A program made the translations under genes and the position numbers. A model generated the notes under the pieces. The model saw nothing but the letters and a program-made list of their open reading frames with translations, searched no databases and was not told where the DNA came from. A DNA stretch of 64,000 nt from Actinotalea solisilvae (GTDB lineage Bacteria > Actinomycetota > Actinomycetes > Actinomycetales > Cellulomonadaceae), in assembly GCF_016464425.1 (NCBI RefSeq), contig NZ_JADDKQ010000002.1, positions 62,001 to 126,000 of the forward strand, in the 5' to 3' direction. How positions within the stretch are numbered: the first letter of the stretch is position 1; each line of letters opens with the position of its first letter. Of this stretch, positions 17,481-26,463 are shown piece by piece.

Positions 17481-17699
17481 CGAGTCCTCCGAGCGGGGTG
17501 GGCCGCGTCGTCGCGGCCGGGGGTGCGCCGGCCGTCGGCCGGGGGGCCCGGGTCGGGGGACCCGGGCGGCTCCGGTCAGGACCGGGCGTGGCCGGGGGGG
17601 GGGCGGGGGGGGGGGCGCCCGGGGCGGGGCCGGGGGGGGGCCGGGCGGCGGGCCGGGGGCGGGGGACCCGGGGGGCGCGGGTCCGGCCGGGGGGGGGCC
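17481..17699. other. G-homopolymer-rich malE-malF intergenic stretch
   Basis: No gene is seen. The stretch holds G runs of 10 (17594-17603), 11 (17605-17615), 9 (17632-17640) and 9 (17689-17697) among GC-only sequence. Such runs are rare elsewhere in the window. They could be real G-quadruplex-forming DNA, but low-quality or gap-filled sequence is at least as likely. Confidence 0.6.
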
Positions 17700-17737
17700 G
17701 GCGTCCGGCCCGAGGGTGTGCCCCCGGGCCGGACGCC
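17700..17737 (-). terminator. Hairpin just after malE
   Basis: Perfect 13-base arms (GGCGTCCGGCCCG) at 17700-17712 and 17725-17737 with a 12-base loop, starting 15 bases beyond the malE stop. A hairpin here usually stabilises the binding-protein message or partly terminates, giving more MalE than MalFG. Confidence 0.65.
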
Positions 17738-17752
17738 GGTCGTCGACGAGCG

Positions 17753-18994
17753 TCAGGCGGCGTCGATGGCGGCCTGGATGTCCGCCACCATCTTGTCCCA
17801 CCCGGAGACCGGCTCGATGGCGCCGGAGATGATGCCGGCCTCGGTCGTGCCCCAGAAGGACCACACCGAGCCCATCTCGGGGATGGACGGCATCGGGACG
17901 GCGTTCTCCGCCGCGGCACGGAAGCCCGCGGCGATCGGGTCGGAGGACACGGTGTCGGCCGCGGCCGTCAGGGCCGGGGTGCGGTCGCCCGCCTCGTAGA
18001 GCGCGATCTGCGCCTCCTCGGTGGCCATGTAGGTCGTGAGGAAGTCGTTCGCGAGGAGCTGGTTCTCGCTCTGGGCGTTGATGAAGAAGCCCTGGACGCC
18101 CGTGAACGGCTGCGCGGGCTGGCCGCCCGCCGACGGGACGGGGTCGATCGCGAGGTCCATGCCCTCGAAGGTGCCGAGCATCCACGGGCCGCCGAGGATG
18201 TAGGGCGACTCGCCGTTCTTGAACGCCTCGACCGCGATGTCGTACGTCATCGAGGTGGAGAGGACGCCCGCGTCCGCCTGGGCCTTGAGCCACGACGCGA
18301 AGGCCTGCCCGTTCGTGCCGCCGAGCGCGAGCTCGGAGGTGTACGAGCCGTCCTCCGCCTGCGTGAAGACGGGGGCGCCGAACGACGTCTGGAACGGGTA
18401 GAGCGTGTAGCCGTCGCCGGTCTCGCCGACCTGGACGAGGAACGGGTACGTCGTGCCCGCCGTCCGGCCCTTCGCGATCATCTCGTCCCACGTCGCCGGC
18501 GTGGAGTCGGCGAGCGCGGTGTTGCGGATGATGGCGATGTTCTCGATCGCGTAGGGCAGGCCGTAGACCTGGCCGTCGTACGTGAACGCCTGGACCGCGA
18601 CCTCCTCGAACTCGGAGGCCTTGTCGCCGAGCTCGATCGGCGCCACGACGCCGTTCGTCGTGAGCTCGCCCAGCCAGTCGTGCGCGCCGACGGTGATGTC
18701 GGGGCCCTCGCCGCTCGGCACCTGGGTGAGGAAGTCGGTGCGGATGTCCTCGTAGTTCTTGAGGACGAGCTCGACGGACGTGCCGGTCTCCTCCTCGAAG
18801 TCGGCGGCGGCGGCCTCGACGGCGGCCTGGCGGGTCTCGTCGACCCAGATCGTCAGGCCGCCCTCGCCTGCGGCCTCGGTCTCCTGGGCGGCCGGCTCGC
18901 TGCTCTCGGCCTCGGGCTCGGCGCCGCCGCCGCAGGCGGTGAGGGTGAGCGCGGCGCCGAGGGCAGCCGCGACAAGGGGGATGCTCCGTCGCAT
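17753..18994 (-). CDS. malE: Maltose/maltodextrin-binding lipoprotein MalE
   Basis: The 413-residue solute-binding protein has a lipoprotein signal peptide with lipobox LTAC (Cys at about 21), an acidic linker and the family-1 extracellular solute-binding fold (ITVGAHDWLGEL, GGPWMLGTFEGM, MPSIPEMGSVWSFWG). It captures maltodextrins outside the membrane and delivers them to MalFG. The ATG has a GGAGA site six bases upstream. It is first in the minus-strand mal operon and divergent from the LacI regulator, whose operator-like repeats lie in the shared upstream region. Confidence 0.94.
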   Translation of the reverse strand: MRRSIPLVAAALGAALTLTACGGGAEPEAESSEPAAQETEAAGEGGLTIWVDETRQAAVEAAAADFEEETGTSVELVLKNYEDIRTDFLTQVPSGEGPDITVGAHDWLGELTTNGVVAPIELGDKASEFEEVAVQAFTYDGQVYGLPYAIENIAIIRNTALADSTPATWDEMIAKGRTAGTTYPFLVQVGETGDGYTLYPFQTSFGAPVFTQAEDGSYTSELALGGTNGQAFASWLKAQADAGVLSTSMTYDIAVEAFKNGESPYILGGPWMLGTFEGMDLAIDPVPSAGGQPAQPFTGVQGFFINAQSENQLLANDFLTTYMATEEAQIALYEAGDRTPALTAAADTVSSDPIAAGFRAAAENAVPMPSIPEMGSVWSFWGTTEAGIISGAIEPVSGWDKMVADIQAAIDAA

Positions 18995-19083
18995 CGTGGT
19001 CTCCAGACAGGTCGTGTCACCGGCCGCTCGGGGGTCCTTCGCAGCCCTGATGCCGGGACGTTAACCCCGGGACTCGCGCTCTT

Positions 19084-19132
19084 GCAACTCGTTGCGGTAA
19101 CTTTCAGGCAACGCTTTCGCGCAACTCGGTGC
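19084..19132. promoter_or_regulatory. Twin operator-like inverted repeats in malE-lacI intergenic region
   Basis: GCAACTCGTTGC (19084-19095) is a perfect 5-2-5 inverted repeat. GCAACTCGGTGC (19121-19132) is the same site with one mismatch, 37 bases away. A third related GCAACG sequence lies between them. Both flank the position expected for the divergent promoters. They are the best candidates for binding by the adjacent LacI-family regulator. Confidence 0.65.
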
Positions 19133-19165
19133 AAGGCGTGACGACACGCCACGAGGAGGTGACCG

Positions 19166-20248
19166 GTGTCCTCTACGCTTCCGCACGTGCGCACCCGTCT
19201 GAAGGACCTCGCCGACCAGGCGGGCGTCAGCACCGCGACGGTCTCGCGGGTGCTCAACGGGAAGGCGGGCGTCGCGTCCGAGACGCGCAAGGCCGTGCTC
19301 GCGGCCCTCGACGTGCTCGGCTACGACCGCCCCGAGAAGCTGCGCACGCGTTCCGAGGGGCTCGTGGGGCTCATCGTCCCCGAGCTCGACAACCCCGTGT
19401 TCCCCGCGCTCGCGCAGTCCATCGAGACCACGCTGTCGGACCGCGGCTACACCCCGCTCCTGTGCACGCAGTCCCCCGGCGGCACCACGGAGGACGAGTA
19501 CGTCGAGATGCTGCTCGAGCACGGCGTCGACGGCATCGTCTTCGTCTCGGGCCGGCACGCCGACACGGCAGCGAGCCGCGAGCGCTACCACCGCCTGCGC
19601 AGCCGCGGCCTGCCCATCGTCCTCGTCAACGGCTACGCCGAGGGCGTCGACGCCCCGACGGTGTCCACGGACGACACGGTCGCGGTCGAGCTGTCGCTGC
19701 GCCACCTCACGTCGCTGGGCCACACACGCATCGGTCTGGCCATCGGCCCGGACCGGTACACCCCCGCGCAGCGCAAGGTGGCCGCGTTCGTGGGGGCGCT
19801 GCGCCGCCGGGACCCTGCCGACGACGCGTCGTCCCACGTCGTCAGCACGCTGTTCACCGTCGAGGGCGGCCAGGCGGCCGGCGGCGAGCTCATCGACAGC
19901 GGCCACACGGCCGTCGTGTGCGGCTCGGACCTCATGGCGCTCGGCGCGATCCGCGCGGCCCGGTCGCGCGGCCTGCGCGTGCCCGAGGACGTCTCGGTCG
20001 TCGGCTTCGACGACTCGCCCTTGATAGCCTTCACCGATCCCCCGCTGACCACCGTGCGTCAGCCGGTCGACCGGATGGGCAGCGCCGCGGTGAGCGCGCT
20101 GCTCTCGGAGATCTCGGGGGCGCGCGTGCCGCGCACCGAGCTCCTGTTCCACCCCGAGCTCATCGTCCGCGGCTCGACAGGCCCGGCCCCTGTGGCCGCC
20201 TCCGTCACCCACCTGCCCGCCGCGGGTGCGAGCGCCACCGTCCGCTGA
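19166..20248 (+). CDS. LacI-family regulator of the maltodextrin locus
   Basis: The 360-residue protein has an N-terminal helix-turn-helix (LKDLADQAGVSTATVSRVLN) and the hinge, then a periplasmic-binding-protein-like sensor domain (VGLIVPELDNPVFPALAQSI; VVGFDDSPLIAFTDPPLTTV). GTG at 19166 is preceded by GAGGAGGT with five bases spacing. It is divergent from malE and followed by an alpha-glucosidase gene, so a MalR-type repressor relieved by maltodextrin or a derivative is the natural reading. It probably also controls itself through the shared operators. Confidence 0.92.
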   Translation: MSSTLPHVRTRLKDLADQAGVSTATVSRVLNGKAGVASETRKAVLAALDVLGYDRPEKLRTRSEGLVGLIVPELDNPVFPALAQSIETTLSDRGYTPLLCTQSPGGTTEDEYVEMLLEHGVDGIVFVSGRHADTAASRERYHRLRSRGLPIVLVNGYAEGVDAPTVSTDDTVAVELSLRHLTSLGHTRIGLAIGPDRYTPAQRKVAAFVGALRRRDPADDASSHVVSTLFTVEGGQAAGGELIDSGHTAVVCGSDLMALGAIRAARSRGLRVPEDVSVVGFDDSPLIAFTDPPLTTVRQPVDRMGSAAVSALLSEISGARVPRTELLFHPELIVRGSTGPAPVAASVTHLPAAGASATVR

Positions 20249-20315
20249 GCGGTCCGGCGCCGAGCTCCCCTGCACCACAGCACCCGAACAGCACCCGATC
20301 CGAGGCTGGAAACCT

Positions 20316-22061
20316 GTGACCACTGTCATGCCCTCGTCCACGTCCACGACGCTCGTCCACCCGGCGTCCGAGCAGGCCGCCGAGTGGTGGCGCACCGCCG
20401 TGATCTACCAGGTCTACCCGCGCTCGTTCGCCGACGCGTCCGGCGACGGCATCGGCGACCTGCCGGGCATCACGAGCCGCCTGCCGCACCTCGAGCGCCT
20501 CGGCGTCGACGCGGTCTGGCTGTCGCCCTTCTACCGCTCCCCCCAGCACGACGCGGGCTACGACGTCGCCGACTACCGCGACGTCGACCCGCTGTTCGGG
20601 ACGCTCGCCGACTTCGACGCGATGCTCGCCGACGCGCACGCCCGGGGCATCCGCGTCATCGTCGACCTCGTCCCCAACCACACGTCGTCCGAGCACGCGT
20701 GGTTCCGCGCGGCGCTCGCCGCGGCGCCGGGCAGCGCCGAGCGCGGGCGCTACCTCTTCCGCGACGGCCGGGGCCCGGGTGGCGACGAGCCGCCGAACAA
20801 CTGGACCTCCGTCTTCGGCGGCCCGGCGTGGACCCGCGTCGTCGAGCCGGACGGCACGCCCGGCCAGTGGTACCTGCACCTGTTCGACACGACGCAGCCG
20901 GACCTCGACTGGACGAACCCCGAGGTGCACGCGGAGTTCGAGTCCGTGCTGCGGTTCTGGCTCGACCGGGGCGTCGACGGCTTCCGGGTCGACGTCGCCC
21001 ACGGCATGGTCAAGGCGCCGGGGCTGCCGGACTGGGCGGGCACGTCCGCGATGATCGACGGCGCCCACGAGGGCGAGACGGGCTCCGAGGACGGCTCGAC
21101 GGGTGCCGGCAACCGCGGGCCGATGTGGGACCAGGAGGGCGTGCACGACATCTACCGCGCCTGGCACCGCGTGCTGGCCGAGTACGACGGCGACCGGTGC
21201 CTCGTCGCCGAGGCGTGGGTCGAGCCGCTGAGCCGCCTCGCGCGGTACGTGCGCCCGGACGAGATGCACCAGGCGTTCAACTTCTCCTTCCTCACGACGC
21301 TCTGGGACGCGCCCGCGCTGCGCGAGGTCGTCACCGCGTCGCTCGGCGCGAGCGACGCCGTGGGGGCGCCGACGACGTGGGTGCTGTCCAACCACGACGT
21401 CGTGCGCCACGCCTCGCGGCTCGGCCTCGAGGTCCCCGGCACCAAGCCCAACGGCATCGGCGTCGGCGACCCGCAGCCGGACGAGGAGCTGGGCCTGCGC
21501 CGCGCCCGTGCGGCGACGCTGCTCATGCTCGGCCTGCCCGGCTCGGCGTACCTCTACCAGGGCGAGGAGCTCGGCCTGCCCGAGCACACCACCCTCGACG
21601 ACGCCGAGCGCGAGGACCCCACGTGGTGGCGCTCGGGCCACACCGAGCGCGGCCGCGACGGCTGCCGCGTCCCGCTGCCCTGGGCCGCGGGCGCGCCCGG
21701 CTACGGCTTCTCCCCCACCGGCGCGACCTGGCTGACCCAGCCCGCGTCGTTCGCGCGCTACGCCGCCGACGTCCAGGAGGGGGTCGAGGGGTCGACGGTG
21801 GAGACCTACCGCGCCGCGCTCGCCGTCCGACGCGAGCTCGCGCTCGGCTCGGGCTCCCTCGCGTGGGACGAGTCGCTCACGGGCCCGGACGTGGTCGCGT
21901 TCACCAACCGCGACGTGCTCGTGGTGGCCAACCTCGGCCCGGACCCCGTCGCGCTCCCGCAGGGCGCGGAGGTCGTCGCGTCGTCCGTCGCTCCCGCGAC
22001 CGCGGGCACGGGGCGCCTCGAGGTCCCCGCCGAGGCCACCGTCTGGGCGCGCCTGGCCTGA
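20316..22061 (+). CDS. GH13 alpha-glucosidase (oligo-1,6-glucosidase-like)
   Basis: The 581-residue cytoplasmic enzyme has YQVYPRSFADASGDGIGDLP at the start of the barrel, the nucleophile Asp in GFRVDVAHGM, the acid Glu in LVAEAWVEP and the third Asp in LSNHDVVRH. These match actinobacterial alpha-glucosidases that split maltodextrins to glucose. The GTG at 20316 is chosen; an in-frame ATG at 20328 is possible. It lies 67 bases downstream of the LacI gene and completes the pathway: MalEFG import, GH13 amylase trimming, glucosidase cleavage. It is convergent with the next gene across a 54-base gap. Confidence 0.92.
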   Translation: MTTVMPSSTSTTLVHPASEQAAEWWRTAVIYQVYPRSFADASGDGIGDLPGITSRLPHLERLGVDAVWLSPFYRSPQHDAGYDVADYRDVDPLFGTLADFDAMLADAHARGIRVIVDLVPNHTSSEHAWFRAALAAAPGSAERGRYLFRDGRGPGGDEPPNNWTSVFGGPAWTRVVEPDGTPGQWYLHLFDTTQPDLDWTNPEVHAEFESVLRFWLDRGVDGFRVDVAHGMVKAPGLPDWAGTSAMIDGAHEGETGSEDGSTGAGNRGPMWDQEGVHDIYRAWHRVLAEYDGDRCLVAEAWVEPLSRLARYVRPDEMHQAFNFSFLTTLWDAPALREVVTASLGASDAVGAPTTWVLSNHDVVRHASRLGLEVPGTKPNGIGVGDPQPDEELGLRRARAATLLMLGLPGSAYLYQGEELGLPEHTTLDDAEREDPTWWRSGHTERGRDGCRVPLPWAAGAPGYGFSPTGATWLTQPASFARYAADVQEGVEGSTVETYRAALAVRRELALGSGSLAWDESLTGPDVVAFTNRDVLVVANLGPDPVALPQGAEVVASSVAPATAGTGRLEVPAEATVWARLA

Positions 22062-22115
22062 CCCGGTCGGGAGCCGCCGTCGGGCGCGGCCGCCGGGTGC
22101 GGTGCCGTCGCCCGG

Positions 22116-23648
22116 TCAGCCCAGGCCGGCGACCCAGCCGTCGCCCACGGCCACGACCCGGCCCCCCGCGGTGCCCCTGACGTCGAGGGTCCCCGCGGGG
22201 AGCCGGGCGGTCCACGCGACCTCGCCCGTGCGCAGGTCGTGCGCGGCGAGGTCGTCGGCGTCGTCGTCCCCGGCGTCCGCGGCGTCGGCGGTGCCGGCGT
22301 GCCGCAGCAGCACGCGAGCGCCGTCCGTGAGGCCGAGGGAACCGGGCTCGTCCGCGACGTCCCCGGCGTGCCACAGCACGTCGCCGGTGCGCACGTCGAG
22401 CGCGGTCGCGCCGGTCGCGTCGACGAGGACGGCGACACCGCCGACCCGCGCCGTGACCTGCGCGTCCGGGCTGCCGTCGGCCTCCCAGCGGACCGCACCC
22501 GTCGCGACGTCGACCGCCCCGACGGTGGTCGGGGACGTGGCGACGAGCACCAGGCCCGGGACCGAGCCGTCGTCGACGGCCACGGGCAGCGGCGGTCCGG
22601 CGAGCGGCACCTCGCGGTCGTCGCGGTGGACGAGGACGCCGGCCCCGCCCGGGAACCCGCCCTCCTCGTGGAAGCCCCAGACGACCTCGACCCCGCCGCG
22701 GGGCAGCAGGTGGCGCTCGACCGCCACCACGCGGGCGGGCAGCGGCTCGGTGACGGTCATCTCCCGGCCGCTGTCGAGGTTGAACGCGAGCGTGCCCGCG
22801 CGCGTGGCCAGCGTGAGGACGCCCTGCTGCCAGCCGACGTAGCGCAGGCCCGCGGCCTCGGCCGGCCGGACCTCCCGGCGCCACTGGACCGCCCCCGTGC
22901 CGGGGTGCCAGCGCGTGAGCCGGAGCGACGCGTCGTCGGCGGCCGTCACGAGCACGAGGTCGCCGCCGTGCACGTGGGAGGCGACGACGACGCCCGCGAC
23001 CGTGAGCATCGGGCCGGGCTCCCCCGAGCCGCCGTCGAGCCTCGTGACCGTCGTCGTGCGGGCGGCGTCGTCCGTGGGGGTGTCCGCGTCGCCCCCGACG
23101 GCGCGGGAGCCGAGGCACAGCACGGGGGTCACCGCCCGGGAGGGCGTGCCCGGTCCCTGCGACCCCACGGCGGGCAGCGTCCGCCACGTGAGGTCGGCGA
23201 GCGGGCTGCACTCCTCGTCCGTGCCCGCCGGGCGCGCGCGCTCCCACCGCTCCGCGCCCGAGCGCGCGTCGAGCGCGCGCGTGCCGTCGGCGTCCGCCAC
23301 GAGGACGAGCGGGCCCATGTCCCCGCCCACGGCGCCGACGTCCGCGCGCCAGCGCTCGCGCAGCGGGTGGTCGAGCGGGAGCAGCTCGACGCCGCCCTCG
23401 CCGAGCCCCGCCAGGAGCGCGTCCGTCCTCGCCTGCCGCACGGTCGCGACCGTCACGACGACCGCGACCACGACGACGACCGCCGCGAGCGCGAGCCGGT
23501 GCCGCCGGCGGCCCCGGCGACCGGCCGCGGGGCGGGGCGGGGGCGGAACGAGCCAGCCGCCGAAGCGTCCGGGCGCGACCTCGTCCGGGCCGTCGACGAG
23601 CTCGACGTCGACGGCCCCACCCGCACGACCCGACCGGGGCGTACCCAT
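22116..23648 (-). CDS. Membrane-anchored PQQ-like beta-propeller protein, copy 1
   Basis: The 510-residue protein has a cytoplasmic N-terminus of about 50 residues, one transmembrane helix (AVVVVVAVVVTVATV, about 56-72) and a large outside domain. That domain carries repeated blades of the type ALDARSGAERWER, AVDVATGAVRWEADG, ALDVRTGDVLWHAG and AHDLRTGEVAWTARL, typical of PQQ-enzyme-like or BamB-like propellers. No dehydrogenase catalytic residues are recognised, so a structural or binding role is more likely. The neighbouring gene is a paralogue of the same architecture. The ATG sits five bases after a TACATT hexamer. Confidence 0.8.
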   Translation of the reverse strand: MGTPRSGRAGGAVDVELVDGPDEVAPGRFGGWLVPPPPRPAAGRRGRRRHRLALAAVVVVVAVVVTVATVRQARTDALLAGLGEGGVELLPLDHPLRERWRADVGAVGGDMGPLVLVADADGTRALDARSGAERWERARPAGTDEECSPLADLTWRTLPAVGSQGPGTPSRAVTPVLCLGSRAVGGDADTPTDDAARTTTVTRLDGGSGEPGPMLTVAGVVVASHVHGGDLVLVTAADDASLRLTRWHPGTGAVQWRREVRPAEAAGLRYVGWQQGVLTLATRAGTLAFNLDSGREMTVTEPLPARVVAVERHLLPRGGVEVVWGFHEEGGFPGGAGVLVHRDDREVPLAGPPLPVAVDDGSVPGLVLVATSPTTVGAVDVATGAVRWEADGSPDAQVTARVGGVAVLVDATGATALDVRTGDVLWHAGDVADEPGSLGLTDGARVLLRHAGTADAADAGDDDADDLAAHDLRTGEVAWTARLPAGTLDVRGTAGGRVVAVGDGWVAGLG

Positions 23649-23653
23649 GCTCG

Positions 23654-23659
23654 AATGTA
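23654..23659 (-). promoter_or_regulatory. Candidate -10 of propeller copy 1
   Basis: TACATT, five bases, ATG. It sits in the 37-base gap between the two propeller genes and suggests separate transcription of copy 1. Confidence 0.4.
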
Positions 23660-23685
23660 ACGCCCGGCGCCGGCCGTGCCGAGGG

Positions 23686-25170
23686 TCAGCCCAGGCCGAC
23701 CACCGCGGTGTCGGTCGCGAGGAGCAGCCGCCCGCCGCCGACGCTCGTCAGGCCCCAGGCCGGGCCGTCCACGGCGACGCGCCAGGCCTCCTCCCCGTGG
23801 GCCACGGTGCGCGCGACGAGCGTCGACCCGCGCCCGTCCTCGCCGGTCTCCGTCAGCAGCACGAGCTCGCCGTCCGTGACCCCGGCCGGGTAGCCGGAGC
23901 CCGCCGAGGCCACTTCCCAGAGCGTCGCGCCGGACCGGAGGTCCACGCCGAGCGTCCGGGTCCCGTGCGCCAGGACGAGCACGCCGTCGACCGCCACGAG
24001 CGCCGAGGCGAAGCCGAGCTCGGCGGTCCACCGCACGTCGCCCGTGCGTACGTCGAGGGCTGCGAGGCCGTCCTCATCGGCGACCACGAGCACCTCCGGC
24101 ACGGCCCCGTCGTCGACCCAGGGCGCGAGCGGCGGCGCGGGGAGCGCGAACCGCCTGGTCCCGTCCGCGCCGACCACGTGCCCGCGGCCACCCTCGGCGT
24201 CCCACGTCCACACGGCGGTGGACCCGTCCGGCAGCGCGGACTCCCACGCGTCCGAGGTGGCCGCGGTGGCGTCGAGCGGGTCCACCTCGGCGCCCGTGAC
24301 GAGGTCCACCGCCGCCGCACCCACGTCACCCGTGATCAGCACGACGTCGCCGCGGCGCTCCCAGCCGAGCGCACCGGAGCCGGGCGTCGTCGCCGAGAAC
24401 GCCTGCGCGCGCGTCGTCGTGTCGACCAGCTGCTCGCCGGTCCGCGGGTCCCAGGCGACGACGTGCAGGGTCCCCTCGGGCGTCGTGAGGAGCACCGCGA
24501 CCGAGGTCGGCGTCCACTCGACGCCGAGCAGGCCGCCCGACGCCGCGAGCACGTGGCGACGCTCGCCGGTGCGCGCGTCGAGGACGAGGAGCTCGTGCTC
24601 GCCGTCGCGCGCGCCGGCGGTCTCGGAGTAGGGCACGCAGACCAGCAGGTCCGCCTCGAGGCCGGGGCCGTCCGCCCAGCCCGCGCCGTCCGTGGAGGGA
24701 CGGCAGTACTCCGAGCCGGCGCGCGCGTCCCGGTCGAGGCCCCACGCGACCGCGCCCGTGACGGGGTCCACCGCGCGGAGGCCGTCGGGCGTGTCGAGGA
24801 GGACGTGGTGGCCGAGGTCGGCCGCGAGCCAGCCCTCGACGCGCCACCGTTCCTGCACGGGCTCTGCGAGCGACGCGACGACCCCGGGCTGCCCGGCGAG
24901 CCGCGCGTCGCGCGCGCGGTCCGCCCGCACCTCCGCGACGTTGGCGCCGACGACGAGCGCGAGCGCCGCCGCGGCGGCGACCCCGCCGAGCGCGCGGAGC
25001 CGGCGGCGACCGCGCCGGTGACCGGGGGCCTCGTCGGCGAGCGGCGCCCCGTCCGCGTCGTCCCCCGCCGGGGGCGGCCCGTCGCGCGGGCCGTACGCCG
25101 GGTCCGCAGGCGCGTCGTCGAGCACCACCTCGACGACCCCGGTCGGCTCCGGGCCGCGGCGCGCGCGCAT
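23686..25170 (-). CDS. Membrane-anchored PQQ-like beta-propeller protein, copy 2
   Basis: The 494-residue protein shares the plan of its downstream neighbour: charged cytoplasmic N-terminus, one membrane helix (about 60-77), then an outside propeller with blade motifs AVDPVTGAVAWGLD, VLDARTGERRHVL, AWDPRTGEQLVD, ALDVRTGDVRWTAEL and GVDLRSGATLWEV. Both proteins end almost identically (VGLG or AGLG). Tandem duplication is likely. Function is unknown; it could bind envelope partners. The ATG is six bases after a TAGGGT hexamer. Confidence 0.8.
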   Translation of the reverse strand: MRARRGPEPTGVVEVVLDDAPADPAYGPRDGPPPAGDDADGAPLADEAPGHRRGRRRLRALGGVAAAAALALVVGANVAEVRADRARDARLAGQPGVVASLAEPVQERWRVEGWLAADLGHHVLLDTPDGLRAVDPVTGAVAWGLDRDARAGSEYCRPSTDGAGWADGPGLEADLLVCVPYSETAGARDGEHELLVLDARTGERRHVLAASGGLLGVEWTPTSVAVLLTTPEGTLHVVAWDPRTGEQLVDTTTRAQAFSATTPGSGALGWERRGDVVLITGDVGAAAVDLVTGAEVDPLDATAATSDAWESALPDGSTAVWTWDAEGGRGHVVGADGTRRFALPAPPLAPWVDDGAVPEVLVVADEDGLAALDVRTGDVRWTAELGFASALVAVDGVLVLAHGTRTLGVDLRSGATLWEVASAGSGYPAGVTDGELVLLTETGEDGRGSTLVARTVAHGEEAWRVAVDGPAWGLTSVGGGRLLLATDTAVVGLG

Positions 25171-25176
25171 GCGGCC

Positions 25177-25182
25177 ACCCTA
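25177..25182 (-). promoter_or_regulatory. Candidate leaderless -10 of propeller copy 2
   Basis: TAGGGT, six bases, ATG, the same spacing as at dgt and other genes in this window. Confidence 0.45.
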
Positions 25183-25213
25183 ACCAGCGGGTCCGCGCGT
25201 CGGACCGCCGGCG

Positions 25214-26407
25214 TCAGCCGCCGGAGACGCTCAGCTCCGCCTCCTGGAGCGAGCGACGGAAGGACTCGCTCAGCTCGCGCGAGTCGAGCCAGCCCTCGGG
25301 CAGGTGCGGCCGCTTCGGCGAGCCGGCGCGGCCACGCTGGCCCTCGGCGCCGACGCCCGGGTAGGGCTGGTCGAGGTCGAGGCGCGCGAGCAGCTCGTCG
25401 AGGTGCTCGAGCGTCTCCACCAGCGCGAGCTCGGCGCGCAGCACGCCGCCCACCGCGTAGCCCTTGAGGTACCAGGCCATGTGCTTGCGGAGCTCGCGGA
25501 GCGCCTTGAGCTCGTCCCCGAACTCCTCGACCATGAGCTCGGCGTGCCGCCGGACCACGCCGGCCACCTCCCCCAGCCCCGGCCGGACGCGCGCGTCCGA
25601 GCCGCGCATCGCCGCCGCCAGGTCGGCGAAGAGCCACGGCCGTCCCTGGCACCCGCGGCCGACGACGACGCCGTCGCACCCGGTGCTCGCCATCATCTCC
25701 AGGGCGTCCTCGGCCGACCAGATGTCGCCGTTGCCGAGCACCGGGATGTCGGTGACCGCCTCCTTGAGGCGCGCGATCGCGGGCCAGTCCGCCGTGCCCG
25801 AGTAGTAGTCCGCCGCGGTCCGCGCGTGGAGCGCGACGGCGGCGACGCCCGCGTCCTGGGCGACGCGGCCCGCCTCGAGGTAGGTGAGGTGGTCGTCGTC
25901 GATGCCCTTGCGCATCTTGATCGTCACGGGTACCCCGTGCGGCGCGGCCGCGTCGACCGCGGCCCGGACGATCGACGCGAACAGGTCCCGCTTCCACGGC
26001 AGGACGGCGCCGCCGCCCCGGCGCGTCACCTTGGGCACGGGGCAGCCGAAGTTGAGGTCGACGTGGTCGGCCCGGTCCTCCTCGGCCAGCATCCGCACCG
26101 CGAGCCCGACCGTCGTCGGGTCGACGCCGTAGACCTGCACGGAGCGCGGGGTCTCGTCGGGGTCGTGGCGGATGATGCGCAGCGACTCGGGCGTGCGCTC
26201 GACGAGGGCACGCGACGTGACCATCTCGGCGACGTAGAGGCCCGCGCCGTGCTCGCGGCACAGGCGCCGGAACGCCCGGTTGGTGACGCCCGCCATGGGC
26301 GCGAGGACGACGGGCGGGGACACCGTGATCGGGCCGATGGTCAGCGGTGCGGCGGCCACCGGCGCGGCGGTCGGCGCCGGGGGCGCGCCGGCTGAGGTCG
26401 TGGTCAC
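25214..26407 (-). CDS. dusB: tRNA-dihydrouridine synthase, DusB family
   Basis: The 397-residue flavoenzyme has the Dus signatures LAPMAGVTNRAFRRLC, DLNFGCPVPKVTRRGGGA (with the catalytic Cys in FGCP), ITIK-like VTIKMRKG, ALHARTAADYYSG and GDIWSAEDA. It reduces uridine in tRNA D-loops using FMN and NADPH. The GTG at 26407 is preferred because GACAAT lies exactly six bases upstream; another in-frame GTG at 26425 falls inside a poly-C run. It is divergent from a DUF5655 gene. Confidence 0.93.
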   Translation of the reverse strand: MTTTSAGAPPAPTAAPVAAAPLTIGPITVSPPVVLAPMAGVTNRAFRRLCREHGAGLYVAEMVTSRALVERTPESLRIIRHDPDETPRSVQVYGVDPTTVGLAVRMLAEEDRADHVDLNFGCPVPKVTRRGGGAVLPWKRDLFASIVRAAVDAAAPHGVPVTIKMRKGIDDDHLTYLEAGRVAQDAGVAAVALHARTAADYYSGTADWPAIARLKEAVTDIPVLGNGDIWSAEDALEMMASTGCDGVVVGRGCQGRPWLFADLAAAMRGSDARVRPGLGEVAGVVRRHAELMVEEFGDELKALRELRKHMAWYLKGYAVGGVLRAELALVETLEHLDELLARLDLDQPYPGVGAEGQRGRAGSPKRPHLPEGWLDSRELSESFRRSLQEAELSVSGG

Positions 26408-26413
26408 CCGCCC

Positions 26414-26419
26414 ATTGTC
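26414..26419 (-). promoter_or_regulatory. Candidate leaderless -10 of dusB
   Basis: GACAAT, six bases, GTG; the identical arrangement precedes recO at 36397-36402. Confidence 0.4.
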
Positions 26420-26450
26420 CCCCACCCCCCCCCCGCGGGGCCCCGCGCGC

Positions 26451-26456
26451 TACCGT
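26451..26456 (+). promoter_or_regulatory. Candidate leaderless -10 of the DUF5655 gene
   Basis: TACCGT, seven bases, ATG at 26464. Confidence 0.4.
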
Positions 26457-26463
26457 CGGGAGC

